Assembly (NCBI GenBank): GCA_019136515.1
Contig: JAGVUB010000107.1
Span: forward strand, 1-36,898
Direction: 5' to 3'
Length of the DNA: 36,898 bases
Source: Verrucomicrobiota bacterium
GTDB lineage: Bacteria > Verrucomicrobiota > Verrucomicrobiia > Opitutales > Opitutaceae
Shown: positions 16,233 through 23,339 of the stretch, in pieces
How the letters are laid out: each line of letters begins with the position of its first letter
Numbering within the stretch: the first letter of the stretch is position 1
Translations under genes and position numbers: made by a program
The notes under the pieces: model-generated
The model's input: only the letters and a program-made list of their open reading frames with translations
Databases searched by the model: none
Told to the model about the DNA's origin: nothing

Positions 16233-16869
16233 AGGCTTTGCGGCCGGCGGGGGTGAGGATGCCGTTGAAGAGGATGGTGAGCATCTGGTCGATGACCTCG
16301 CGGGGCTCGAGCTTGAGGCGGTCGAGGGCATCGGGGCGCAGCAGGGTGCGGGCGGTGGCGAGCATCATCTCGGAGACGAAGGACGGATCGAGATCGCGGC
16401 GGATGAGCCCCTCCGCGGCGCCATCGGCGAGCAGCTTGCCCCAGACCTGGGGAAGGATCTCCGCGCGGACGGACTCCATCCGCGCATAGAGGGCGGGATG
16501 GTGCCGCTCGAGGTCGCGCAGAAACGCCGGGGAGATCTCGCCCATCTGACGCACGATGAAAGCCATCATGCGATGGGCGCGGTCCATGACGGGGATGCTG
16601 GCATCATCGGCGATGGCGTGCATCCCGGTGCGCACCTCGGCGATCTTCGACTCCATCATGTGGGAGACGAGCGCCTCCTTGCCGGGGAAATGGAGATAGA
16701 GCGTCTTCTTGCTCATCCCGAGTTCGCCGGCGAGATCGTCCATCGTGGTGCGGGCAAAACCGAGGGCGGTGAAATGGCGGCGCGCGGCGGCGACGATGCG
16801 GGCGACCGCGGAGGTGGGTGGCGGCGGCGTCGCGGCGGGCGGCGGGGCGGAGAGACGTTTGGCACTCAT
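16210..16869 (-). CDS. TetR family regulator of the efflux operon (CecR-like)
   Basis: The 219-residue protein has a proline-rich start (about 9-20), then a TetR DNA-binding domain. The helix-turn-helix is TMDDLAGELGMSKKTLYLHF (42-61). The C-terminal ligand-binding part is variable, as usual. It is the first gene of the operon and overlaps the membrane fusion gene, so it most likely represses its own operon until an effector binds. The ATG at 16869 is chosen because a plausible promoter lies immediately upstream; the ATG at 16935 would place the promoter inside the gene. The layout matches CecR-YbhGFSR of Enterobacteria. Confidence 0.9.
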   Translation of the reverse strand: MSAKRLSAPPPAATPPPPTSAVARIVAAARRHFTALGFARTTMDDLAGELGMSKKTLYLHFPGKEALVSHMMESKIAEVRTGMHAIADDASIPVMDRAHRMMAFIVRQMGEISPAFLRDLERHHPALYARMESVRAEILPQVWGKLLADGAAEGLIRRDLDPSFVSEMMLATARTLLRPDALDRLKLEPREVIDQMLTILFNGILTPAGRKAYENGPSR

Positions 16870-16877
16870 AAAACCGA

Positions 16878-16911
16878 GGAAACCGAATAGGAGTTTAGAG
16901 TTTCCTTGCAA
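16878..16911 (-). promoter_or_regulatory. Promoter and candidate operator of the TetR-efflux operon
   Basis: On the minus strand TTGCAA (16906-16911) and TATTCG (16884-16889), 16 bp apart, fit a sigma-70 promoter about 15-40 bp before the TetR start. An inverted repeat GGAAAC / GTTTCC (16878-16883 and 16900-16905) brackets the -10 and abuts the -35 and is a good candidate for the TetR binding site. The stretch is AT-rich compared with its surroundings. Confidence 0.5.
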
Positions 16912-16952
16912 GCGGGAATCCGTCGTTCCCGGCATATCCGACGACCGGACAC

Positions 16953-16982
16953 AAAAAAAGGCCGGGCCTTGCGGGCCCGGCC
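16953..16982 (-). terminator. Intrinsic terminator of the RRM gene
   Basis: A perfect 9-bp stem GGCCGGGCC / GGCCCGGCC (16960-16968, 16974-16982) with a 5-nt loop is followed on the minus strand by seven T residues (16953-16959). It lies 24 bp after the stop of the RNA-binding protein gene. Confidence 0.9.
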
Positions 16983-17006
16983 GAGAAAGAGAAATGGAAG
17001 GGATGC

Positions 17007-17411
17007 TCAGAAGCGGCGCTCGCGGCGCTCGCCGCGGTCGCCACCGCCGAAGCCGCCGCGATCCCCGCGGTCGCCGCCACGGCCACCGCCGAAACCACCA
17101 CGGCCGCCACCGCCGAAGCCGCGGCCGCCACCACCGAAGCCACCGGTGCGCGGCGGACGGTCTTCCTTCGGGCGCGCCTCGTTGACGGTGAGGTTACGGC
17201 CTTCCATCGCGAAGCCGTTGAGGGCCTGGATGGCCTTCTGGCCTTCCTCGGGCGTCGCCATGGTGACGAACGCGAAACCGCGGGAACGACCGGTGAACTT
17301 GTCCGAGATGAGTTCGACGGACTCGACGGTGCCCTGCTGGGCGAACAGGTTCTGGAGATCCTGGGAGGTCGTGGAGAACGGAACGTTCCCGACGTACAGT
17401 TTGGTGCTCAT
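17007..17411 (-). CDS. Small RNA-binding protein with RRM and RGG tail
   Basis: The 134-residue protein has one RNA recognition motif (about 3-80) with RNP2 LYVGNV (5-10) and RNP1 RGFAFVTM (44-51), each carrying the aromatic residues that stack on RNA. The tail (about 84-134) is a glycine/arginine-rich RGG region. This architecture matches bacterial glycine-rich RNA-binding proteins found in cyanobacteria and Verrucomicrobiota, often linked to cold or stress. It probably binds single-stranded RNA in the cytoplasm. It is transcribed alone, with its own terminator and 372 bp before the divergent SWIB gene. No clear Shine-Dalgarno precedes the start. Confidence 0.95.
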   Translation of the reverse strand: MSTKLYVGNVPFSTTSQDLQNLFAQQGTVESVELISDKFTGRSRGFAFVTMATPEEGQKAIQALNGFAMEGRNLTVNEARPKEDRPPRTGGFGGGGRGFGGGGRGGFGGGRGGDRGDRGGFGGGDRGERRERRF

Positions 17412-17783
17412 TGATGATCTGACTCTGACGGTTGGTGTGGCCGGCTGCTTTCCTCGCTGTGCCCGAACTACCGGGTTTCAAATCATCACCGAGCTCGCGC
17501 CCACTTGACGACTATCCAGTTGCGGAAACTGACAACCTGCGGGCGGCTTCCTCGCACCGGCGGCGGGGGTGAGGCAAGACCTTTTCCCTCGGCGGAATGG
17601 CGGCGGAGGGGCCCCGTCGTCGGGCGCAATATGCCGTATTCATGGATACAATGGCGGCGGGGAGTCCCCGGTCGCCCCCGGATGCGGCGGCCGGGGGCGG
17701 CGTTTTCCCCTCTGAAAAGGGGCGTTTTCCCCTCTGAAAATCCAGTTGCCTTGCCGGGGGGCCGGGGTATCAACAGCCCTCGT
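17412..17783. other. Divergent region between RRM and SWIB genes
   Basis: No gene is supported here; the open frames are shadows. On the minus strand the 5' leader of the RRM gene includes an AT-richer stretch around 17475-17515. On the plus side 17701-17740 holds a tandem duplication of an 18-bp unit, CGTTTTCCCCTCTGAAAA. No recognisable riboswitch or operator was seen. Confidence 0.5.
17701..17740. repeat. Exact tandem duplication upstream of the SWIB gene
   Basis: The 18-bp unit CGTTTTCCCCTCTGAAAA occurs at 17701-17718 and again at 17723-17740, separated by 4 bp. It lies about 45 bp before the SWIB start and could hold a duplicated regulator site or be replication slippage. Confidence 0.8.
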
Positions 17784-18065
17784 ATGGCAAAAAAGTCACC
17801 CAAGTCTCCCCGCAAACCCAACGCTGCTTTCATGAAACCCGTTCAGCCCGATGAGGCGCTCGCCGCCGTCGTGGGCTCGAACCCCCTGCCCCGCACGGAG
17901 CTCACCAAGAAGCTCTGGGCCTACATCAAGAAGAACGGCCTTCAGGACAAGAAGGTGAAGACCAACATCAATGCCGACGACAAGCTGAAGCCGATCTTCG
18001 GCGGCAAGAAGGTCGTCAGCATGTTCGAGATGACCAAGCTCGTCTCGGGTCACCTCAAGAAGTAA
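17784..18065 (+). CDS. SWIB/MDM2 domain protein
   Basis: The 93-residue protein has a short lysine-rich N-terminus (MAKKSPKSPRKPN) and then one SWIB domain (about 15-92) with AFMKPVQPDEALAAVVG, PLPRTELTKKLWAYIKKNGL and IFGGKKVVSMFEMTKLVSGH. SWIB domains are best known from eukaryotic chromatin remodelers, but short stand-alone versions occur in Chlamydiae and Verrucomicrobiota, where a role in DNA condensation has been suggested. The ATG at 17784 begins the domain protein; the long upstream extension is not conserved-looking. A strong terminator follows directly. Confidence 0.95.
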   Translation: MAKKSPKSPRKPNAAFMKPVQPDEALAAVVGSNPLPRTELTKKLWAYIKKNGLQDKKVKTNINADDKLKPIFGGKKVVSMFEMTKLVSGHLKK

Positions 18066-18084
18066 CTACACTCTCCCGCCCGCC

Positions 18085-18120
18085 AAGCGCCGGTCGAGCC
18101 TTGCTCCCGGCGCTTTTTTT
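18085..18120 (+). terminator. Intrinsic terminator of the SWIB gene
   Basis: Stem AAGCGCCGG / CCGGCGCTT (18085-18093, 18107-18115) with a 13-nt loop is followed by a T-run ending at 18120. It lies 19 bp after the SWIB stop. Confidence 0.85.
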
Positions 18121-18185
18121 GCGCCCCGACGGGGCGCTGCGCTTCCCGCTCGCCCGGTGGGAAGGACACTCCCCATGCTCGGCCG

Positions 18186-19166
18186 ATGACCTCCGCCTCG
18201 CCGCATCGCGCCCGCGCCATCGTGCTCCTCACGGTGGCGACGCTGGTCTGGGGCCTGAGCTTCCCGCTCATCAAGAGCCTCGGCCTGCTCCAGCAGACGC
18301 TCGTGCCCGGCAGCGGGAGCTGGCTGGTGACGGTGTGCACGGTGGCGCCGCGGTTCCTGCTCGCCGGCGCGGCGCTGGCGGTGGTTGGTGCGTGGCGCCA
18401 TGGCCGGCCGGCGGCGCTCGAGGTGCGGCAGGGGCTGGGGCTGGCGCTGTTCCTCGGGCTGGGGCTGCTGCTGCAGGTCGACGGGCTGCAGTCCACCGAC
18501 GCCTCGGTATCCGCGTTTCTTACGCAACTATACGCGGTGTTGATCCCGCTCTGGGTGGCGCTGCGCACCCGGCGGCCGCCGCGGTGGACGGTGGCGGCCG
18601 CGTGCGTGCTGGTGGTGGCGGGCGTGGGCGTACTCGGCCGGGTCGACCTGCGCGCGTTCCGGCTTGGTCGCGGCGAGGTGGAGACGATCCTCGGCTCGCT
18701 GTTCTTCACGGCGCAGATCCTCTGGCTGGAGCGGCGGGAGTTCGCGGGCAATCGCGTGCTGCCGACGACGGCGGTGATGTTCCTCGCGGTTGGGGCGGCC
18801 TTCGGCGCGGCGGCGCTGCTGCTGGCGCCGGAGCCGGCGGCGCTGCTCGCGCTGGTGGGCTCGCCCGCGTGGCAGGGGCTCACGCTGACGCTTACGGTCG
18901 CGTGCACGGTCTTCTGTTTCGTGGTGATGAACGCCTGCCAACCGCGGATCACCGCGACGGAGGCGGGCCTGATCTACACGTTGGAGCCGGTGTCGGCCTC
19001 GGCGTTGGCGCTGTTCCTGCCGGTGCTGCTCTCGCGCTGGACCGGCATCGCGTACGCGAACGAGACGCTCACGTGGCATCTGGTCGTCGGCGGGGTGCTG
19101 CTCACCGCGGCCAACGTGCTGGTGCAGCTGCCGGTGGGGCGGCGGGACTGGGGCGCGCCAGGCTGA
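18186..19166 (+). CDS. EamA/DMT superfamily transporter
   Basis: The 326-residue membrane protein has ten predicted membrane segments arranged as two EamA repeats (about 14-150 and 165-315). The first begins ATLVWGLSFPLIKSLG, a typical opening of this family, and the motif TEAGLIYTLEPVSASALALF marks the end of the second. Members export amino acids, nucleosides or other small metabolites from the inner membrane; the substrate cannot be told here. The start follows the SWIB terminator by 65 bp, so the gene has its own promoter. It converges with a hydrolase gene. Confidence 0.9.
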   Translation: MTSASPHRARAIVLLTVATLVWGLSFPLIKSLGLLQQTLVPGSGSWLVTVCTVAPRFLLAGAALAVVGAWRHGRPAALEVRQGLGLALFLGLGLLLQVDGLQSTDASVSAFLTQLYAVLIPLWVALRTRRPPRWTVAAACVLVVAGVGVLGRVDLRAFRLGRGEVETILGSLFFTAQILWLERREFAGNRVLPTTAVMFLAVGAAFGAAALLLAPEPAALLALVGSPAWQGLTLTLTVACTVFCFVVMNACQPRITATEAGLIYTLEPVSASALALFLPVLLSRWTGIAYANETLTWHLVVGGVLLTAANVLVQLPVGRRDWGAPG

Positions 19167-19295
19167 GTGCCTTCTCCGTTGGGGGTTGCGGCGGCCGGCG
19201 GGGTTCGCGTGCCTGGAGTCCGAGCACAACGTCGTGTTCTGCTCCTCGCTACCGCTGGTTGTGGCGCGGGCGCGGTGCGGTTGCCCGCGCCGCCC

Positions 19296-19973
19296 TCACC
19301 GCGCGAAGCGGCCGGTGCGGAGGAAGGCGATGGCCTGGGCGGCGGTGCGGCGGCGAAAGAGGATGAGCGTGTGGTTCGAGGACAGCAGGATGTGGTCGGT
19401 CATGCCGTCGAGGCGGGTGCTGCGCTCGGCGACGGTGCCGTCGTGCGGACGCTCGAGGAGGAACCAGCCCAGCGGGTTCATCGCGGAGCTGCCGGCGATC
19501 ACGCCGAGCTCGAAGTCGGCGCGCTGGGGGAGCGTGCGCCAGTAGGCGTCGGGTCCGGTGCCGAGGGCGCCGAGGTTGCGGCCGATGATGCGCCAGATGA
19601 TCGGCAGGCGGCGCAGCTTGTCGGACACCGCGCTGCCATGGTGTGGGGGAACGATGGTGACGACGCGGCCGAGATTGGCCGGGCGGTGGGCGGCGAGGTA
19701 GCCGCGCACGATCAGGCCGCCCATCGAGTGGGTGACGAAGTGCAGCCGCGGCGCGCGGTCGACGCCGAGCTCGGCGAGTTTCGCGGCGAGCCAGCGCGGG
19801 CCGAGCTCGGGCAGCGGCACGGTCTTCGACGGGTAGTCGAGGTTGTGGACCTCGTAGCCGGCGGCCGCGAGGAAACGGGCGAGGCGCGCAGTGAGCCGGC
19901 TGCTGATCGCCACGCCGTGGAGGATGACGACGACTTCAGGGGCTGCGATTGCGCTGTTTGGGTGAAGGCTCAT
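19296..19973 (-). CDS. Alpha/beta hydrolase (lipase/esterase-like)
   Basis: The 225-residue protein has the alpha/beta-hydrolase layout: an oxyanion loop VILHGVAISS (16-25), nucleophile elbow THSMGG with Ser83, acid candidate Asp178 in RPHDGT, and His201 in SSNHTLIL. A Ser-Asp-His triad is therefore complete. No signal peptide is evident, so it is probably cytoplasmic. Its HG-x-S start and short size resemble PGAP1-like or lipase class proteins that act on esters. The start at 19973 is the only good one. A 355-bp repeat-rich region separates it from the EamA gene upstream on the same strand. Confidence 0.85.
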   Translation of the reverse strand: MSLHPNSAIAAPEVVVILHGVAISSRLTARLARFLAAAGYEVHNLDYPSKTVPLPELGPRWLAAKLAELGVDRAPRLHFVTHSMGGLIVRGYLAAHRPANLGRVVTIVPPHHGSAVSDKLRRLPIIWRIIGRNLGALGTGPDAYWRTLPQRADFELGVIAGSSAMNPLGWFLLERPHDGTVAERSTRLDGMTDHILLSSNHTLILFRRRTAAQAIAFLRTGRFAR

Positions 19974-20328
19974 TCCCGGTTTCGTCTTTCGGAAAGGGTT
20001 AACCGCAAAGAACCCAAGAACGCCGAGTCAAACAGGCGGGAGAGGCGGAGAAGTTGGCCACAGATGGACGCAGATGGGCACAGATGGGCACAGATCCGGA
20101 GGGCGGAGAATCTGGAACTCAGGAAATCAGGAAACGGAAGGACCGGGGAGAACCGTGCACAGAATAAACGGGGTCGAGGGGTAGCGATGCAGCGTGGCTG
20201 CGCCGTAAGCGAAGGAGGCGAGGCGCGAGATACGCGGTGGCGCCCGCCTCCGGGCCGGCGGAGAGCGCTACCGCAGGCGCGGAGGCCTACGCCACGATCC
20301 GGGGTTCTGGCGCTGCGTGTGGCCGAGG
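19974..20328. other. Repeat-rich intergenic region
   Basis: No gene is supported. 20055-20096 is a run of CACAGATG-type words (GGACGCAGATGGGCACAGAT and variants). 20181-20211 is a GTAG-headed unit with stem GCAGC / GCTGC, and 20271-20290 contains an inverted REP-like unit ending in CTAC. The segment 19983-20025 has AACCGCAAAGAACCCAAGAA-type words, common between genes of this group from memory. Confidence 0.6.
20181..20290. repeat. REP-like units with GTAG heads, degenerate
   Basis: GTAG at 20181-20184 is followed by a GCAGC / GCTGC hairpin, and CTAC at 20287-20290 (GTAG on the minus strand) closes an inverted unit rich in CCGC / GCGG. The pair is more degenerate than the BIMEs at 101, 25830 and 28026. 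Confidence 0.5.
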
Positions 20329-21192
20329 TCATGCGGCGGCTGGCTCCGCGGTCTGGCGACGCGCGAGGAGGAGGGCGCGGGTGGTCACGGCGCCGAGCAC
20401 GACCGCGCCGCCGACGAGGGCCCAGCGGCCGGGACGCTCGCCGATGACGAGCGCGGCCCAGATCGGGTTGAGCAGCGGCTCGAGCATGAGGATGAGGATC
20501 GAGCCGAGCGCGGTGACGTGCCGGATGGCCCGCGAATAGAGGTAATACGAGAGGCCGAGCTGGAGCGTGCCGAGGGCGACAAGCGCGGCCCAGCCGGTGG
20601 GGCTCGGCAACGGCCCGGCGGCGAAGAACGGCAGGCCGATCGCGGCGCCGATGAGGTTGCCCAGCACGATGGAGTCGACCGGCTCGGCGTCCTTCTGCTT
20701 GCGCAGCAGCACTGTCATGAGCGCGAAGCTCACGCCGCTCACGACGGCGAGGATGCTGCCGAGCAGGCCGTCGGCGCTGAGCTGGTCGGCGAAGAACAAC
20801 GCCATGCCCGCGAAGACGACGACGATGGTGACCCAGTCGAGCCGGGTGACGCGTTCGCCCAGCAGCCAGCGGCCGAGCCAGGCGACGTAGACCGGCGCGG
20901 TGTACTGGAGGAGGATGGCGTTGGCGGCGGTGGTGAGCTGGTTGGCGGTGGCGAAGAGGGCGGTGGTGCCGGTGTAGGCGAGGGCGGCGCCGACCATGAC
21001 CGGCGAGAACCGCAGCTGCCAGCGGCGCAGGCAGGCCATGAGGAAGAGCGCGGCGATCAGCCCGCGGCCGCCCGCGACGGCGAGCGGATGGATGTGGACG
21101 GACTTGAGCAGCACGCCGCCCATGCTCCAGAGGAGCGCGGCGCCGAGGAGGCCGAGCACGGCCCGCGAGTGCTGCTGTTTGCCGTCCTGCAT
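20329..21192 (-). CDS. EamA/DMT superfamily transporter
   Basis: The 287-residue protein has ten membrane segments in two EamA repeats. The first opens LLGAALLWSMGGVLLKSV and the second includes GSILAVVSGVSFALMTVLLRK and SILILMLEPLLNPIWAALV. It belongs to a different subfamily from the EamA gene at 18186-19166 and is not a duplicate of it. The ATG at 21192 is used; a TTG four codons upstream is an alternative. Efflux of a small metabolite is likely, with unknown substrate. It is divergent from deoC, with 207 bp between the starts. Confidence 0.9.
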   Translation of the reverse strand: MQDGKQQHSRAVLGLLGAALLWSMGGVLLKSVHIHPLAVAGGRGLIAALFLMACLRRWQLRFSPVMVGAALAYTGTTALFATANQLTTAANAILLQYTAPVYVAWLGRWLLGERVTRLDWVTIVVVFAGMALFFADQLSADGLLGSILAVVSGVSFALMTVLLRKQKDAEPVDSIVLGNLIGAAIGLPFFAAGPLPSPTGWAALVALGTLQLGLSYYLYSRAIRHVTALGSILILMLEPLLNPIWAALVIGERPGRWALVGGAVVLGAVTTRALLLARRQTAEPAAA

Positions 21193-21399
21193 CCGGGCAG
21201 ACAAGGAGACCGGCCGGGGCCGGGCGACACATTTTCGGCGTGCGGGCCGGATGGCGCCCGCGCGGCCGGGGCGGACTCAGGCCCGGGACGTGCGCCCCGG
21301 GCTGCCGCCTGCGCGGTTGCGGGGCGGCGGCGGGTTTCCGTTCGCGCCAGGGGGGATTCCGGCAATACTCGGGCCCAACCCAGCGGTGATCCGCCTCCC

Positions 21400-22200
21400 A
21401 TGCCCCAGCGTTGCCCAGCCCCCTCGGTCGTCGATCTGGCCCGGATGATCGACCACTCGCTGCTCCATCCCACGCTCACCGATACGCAACTCGAGGCGGG
21501 GCTGGCGGTCGCGCGGCGCTGCGGCTGCGCCACCGCCTGCGTGAAGCCCTACACGGTGCCGGTTGCCGTCGAGGCGTTGCGTGGCTCGGGAGTGGGCGTG
21601 TGCGCGGTGGCCGGTTTTCCGCATGGCAACAGCCACATCGCGCTCAAGGTCACGGAGGCCGATCGGGCCGCAGCCGAGGGCGCGACCGAGATCGATGTAG
21701 TCGTCAATATCGGGAAGGTGCTCGGCGGCGACTGGGACTACGTGGCCGACGAACTGGACGCCGTGAACGCTGTGTGTCGCGCGCGTGGGGCGCTCCTGAA
21801 GGTCATCTTCGAGAACGACTATCTGCAGGAGGCGCACATCGTCCGGCTCTGCGAGATCTGCACGGAGCTCAACGTGGCGTTCGTGAAGACCTCCACCGGC
21901 TACGGCTTCGTGAAGCAGCCGGACGGCGGCTACAACTACCGCGGGGCCACCGACGACCATCTGCGCCTCATGCGCCGCCACAGCGGCCCCGACGTGAAGA
22001 TGAAGGCCGCGGGCGGAGTGCGCACGCTCGACGACCTGTTGCGCGTGCGGGTGCTGGGCGTCGCGCGCATCGGAGCCACCGCCACCGAGGCCATCCTCGG
22101 CGAGGCGATCCGGCGCGGCCTGCCCGGGCCGGTGCCCCGCGGCCTCGCGGGCCTGGTGCCCGCCGCGCCCACGGGTGCCGCGGTGCCGGCGGCCGTGTGA
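21400..22200 (+). CDS. deoC: Deoxyribose-phosphate aldolase
   Basis: The 266-residue enzyme cleaves 2-deoxyribose 5-phosphate to glyceraldehyde 3-phosphate and acetaldehyde. Family motifs are clear: MIDHSLLHP near the start, EIDVVVN with Asp99, FVKTSTGYG with the Schiff-base Lys163, and MKAAGGVR with Lys202. Compared with typical short bacterial DeoC it has an extra C-terminal tail of about 25 residues rich in Pro, Ala and Gly. The ATG at 21400 directly precedes the conserved region. No other deo genes are next to it. Confidence 0.95.
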   Translation: MPQRCPAPSVVDLARMIDHSLLHPTLTDTQLEAGLAVARRCGCATACVKPYTVPVAVEALRGSGVGVCAVAGFPHGNSHIALKVTEADRAAAEGATEIDVVVNIGKVLGGDWDYVADELDAVNAVCRARGALLKVIFENDYLQEAHIVRLCEICTELNVAFVKTSTGYGFVKQPDGGYNYRGATDDHLRLMRRHSGPDVKMKAAGGVRTLDDLLRVRVLGVARIGATATEAILGEAIRRGLPGPVPRGLAGLVPAAPTGAAVPAAV

Positions 22201-22356
22201 CATGGCCGGTCCGAGCTACGCGGACGCAGCGATCCAGCCGACCTCCTGCCCACGCACTGCGGCAGGGCAACCGCCAGACCTCCTGTCGGCCCGCTTGTCG
22301 GAATCTCGCTGCCATGCGCCGCCACACCGGACACTCTCCGCGTAAACCTCCTCTCC

Positions 22357-23067
22357 ATGATCACCACTCGTTCCTTTGCAGTTCTGGGCATTCTTCTCGC
22401 CGCCGGCCTGGCGGTCTTCGGCATCCAAGTGGGGCGCGCGGTCCAGCGTGGCCGCGAGTTCGACCGTTACCTGACGGTGAAGGGACTCTCCGAACGCGAG
22501 GTGAAGGCTGATCTGGCGATCTGGCCGATCCGGTGCGAGGTGACGGCGCCGGATCTCGGGGCGTTGAAGGGCGAGATGGAGCGCGCCCGTGGCCAGGTGC
22601 GGGACTATCTGCTCGCGCAGGGCGTCGCCGCCGAGGAGATCGCGCACGGCCTGCCGATCATCACCGACCGCGAGGACGAGCGCATCCAGTACAACCGCGA
22701 GGAGCTCGCCCGCTACAAGGCCGTGGTCGTGCTCGTTGTCCGCAGCGGCAAGGTCGATGTCGTCAAGAAGGCGATCCAGGGCGCCGATACTCTGCTGGGC
22801 TCCGGCGTCGCCCTCGTGCGCAACGAGTACGGCGACAAGCCCGAGTTCCTCTTCACCGACATCGGTTCGGTGAAACCGGCGATGATCGCCGAGGCCACCG
22901 CCAACGCCCGCGCCGCCGCCGAGAAGTTCGCCCAGGACTCGCGCGCCGAGGTCGGCACCATCCGCCGCGCCACGCAGGGCGTGATGGAGATCGAGGACCG
23001 CGACGCCGCCACGCCCGAGGTGAAGACCGTCCGCATCGTCACCACGATCGATTTCTTCCTGCGCTGA
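22357..23067 (+). CDS. SIMPL-domain (DUF541) protein
   Basis: The 236-residue protein has one N-terminal membrane segment (about 8-27) followed by a SIMPL/DUF541 domain (about 37-236). Matching motifs include YLTVKGLSEREVKADLA at the start, then a long helix with VRDYLLAQGVAAEEI and the late ATANARAAAEKFAQDS helix. The family is periplasmic or membrane-attached and poorly characterised; some members form oligomers or respond to oxidative stress. The position 156 bp after deoC suggests its own promoter. Function cannot be assigned. Confidence 0.9.
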   Translation: MITTRSFAVLGILLAAGLAVFGIQVGRAVQRGREFDRYLTVKGLSEREVKADLAIWPIRCEVTAPDLGALKGEMERARGQVRDYLLAQGVAAEEIAHGLPIITDREDERIQYNREELARYKAVVVLVVRSGKVDVVKKAIQGADTLLGSGVALVRNEYGDKPEFLFTDIGSVKPAMIAEATANARAAAEKFAQDSRAEVGTIRRATQGVMEIEDRDAATPEVKTVRIVTTIDFFLR

Positions 23068-23339
23068 ACGGTGAGCAGTCGAGCGTCGAGCGGACGAGCG
23101 GACGAGAGCCGGAAGGCCGGGAGAAAATCTCCGCGAACGGCGCCCCGCGCCGCCGCCGCTCCTGCATCAATTTCCCGAACCGCGTGCCTTCCCGCCGCCG
23201 CGTCGCCAAACGCGGCTTGCCCGCACCCGCGTGCTCGGGCTTCGTTGACGCTTTCCCGAGGCTCCTTCGCCGCAGTCGCCCCCGCGTACTTCGGCCGGCC
23301 CCGGTTCCCCTCCCTCGAGTCCCTCGTCCCTCGCTTCCC

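Noticed and set aside
20055..20096. Short regularly spaced words that might look like a CRISPR array
   Set aside because: The units are 10-14 bp, vary in sequence and have no unique spacers of constant length.
20317..21399. Plus-strand extension of the deoC frame upstream of 21400
   Set aside because: It is antisense to the EamA gene, and DeoC similarity starts at the ATG at 21400.
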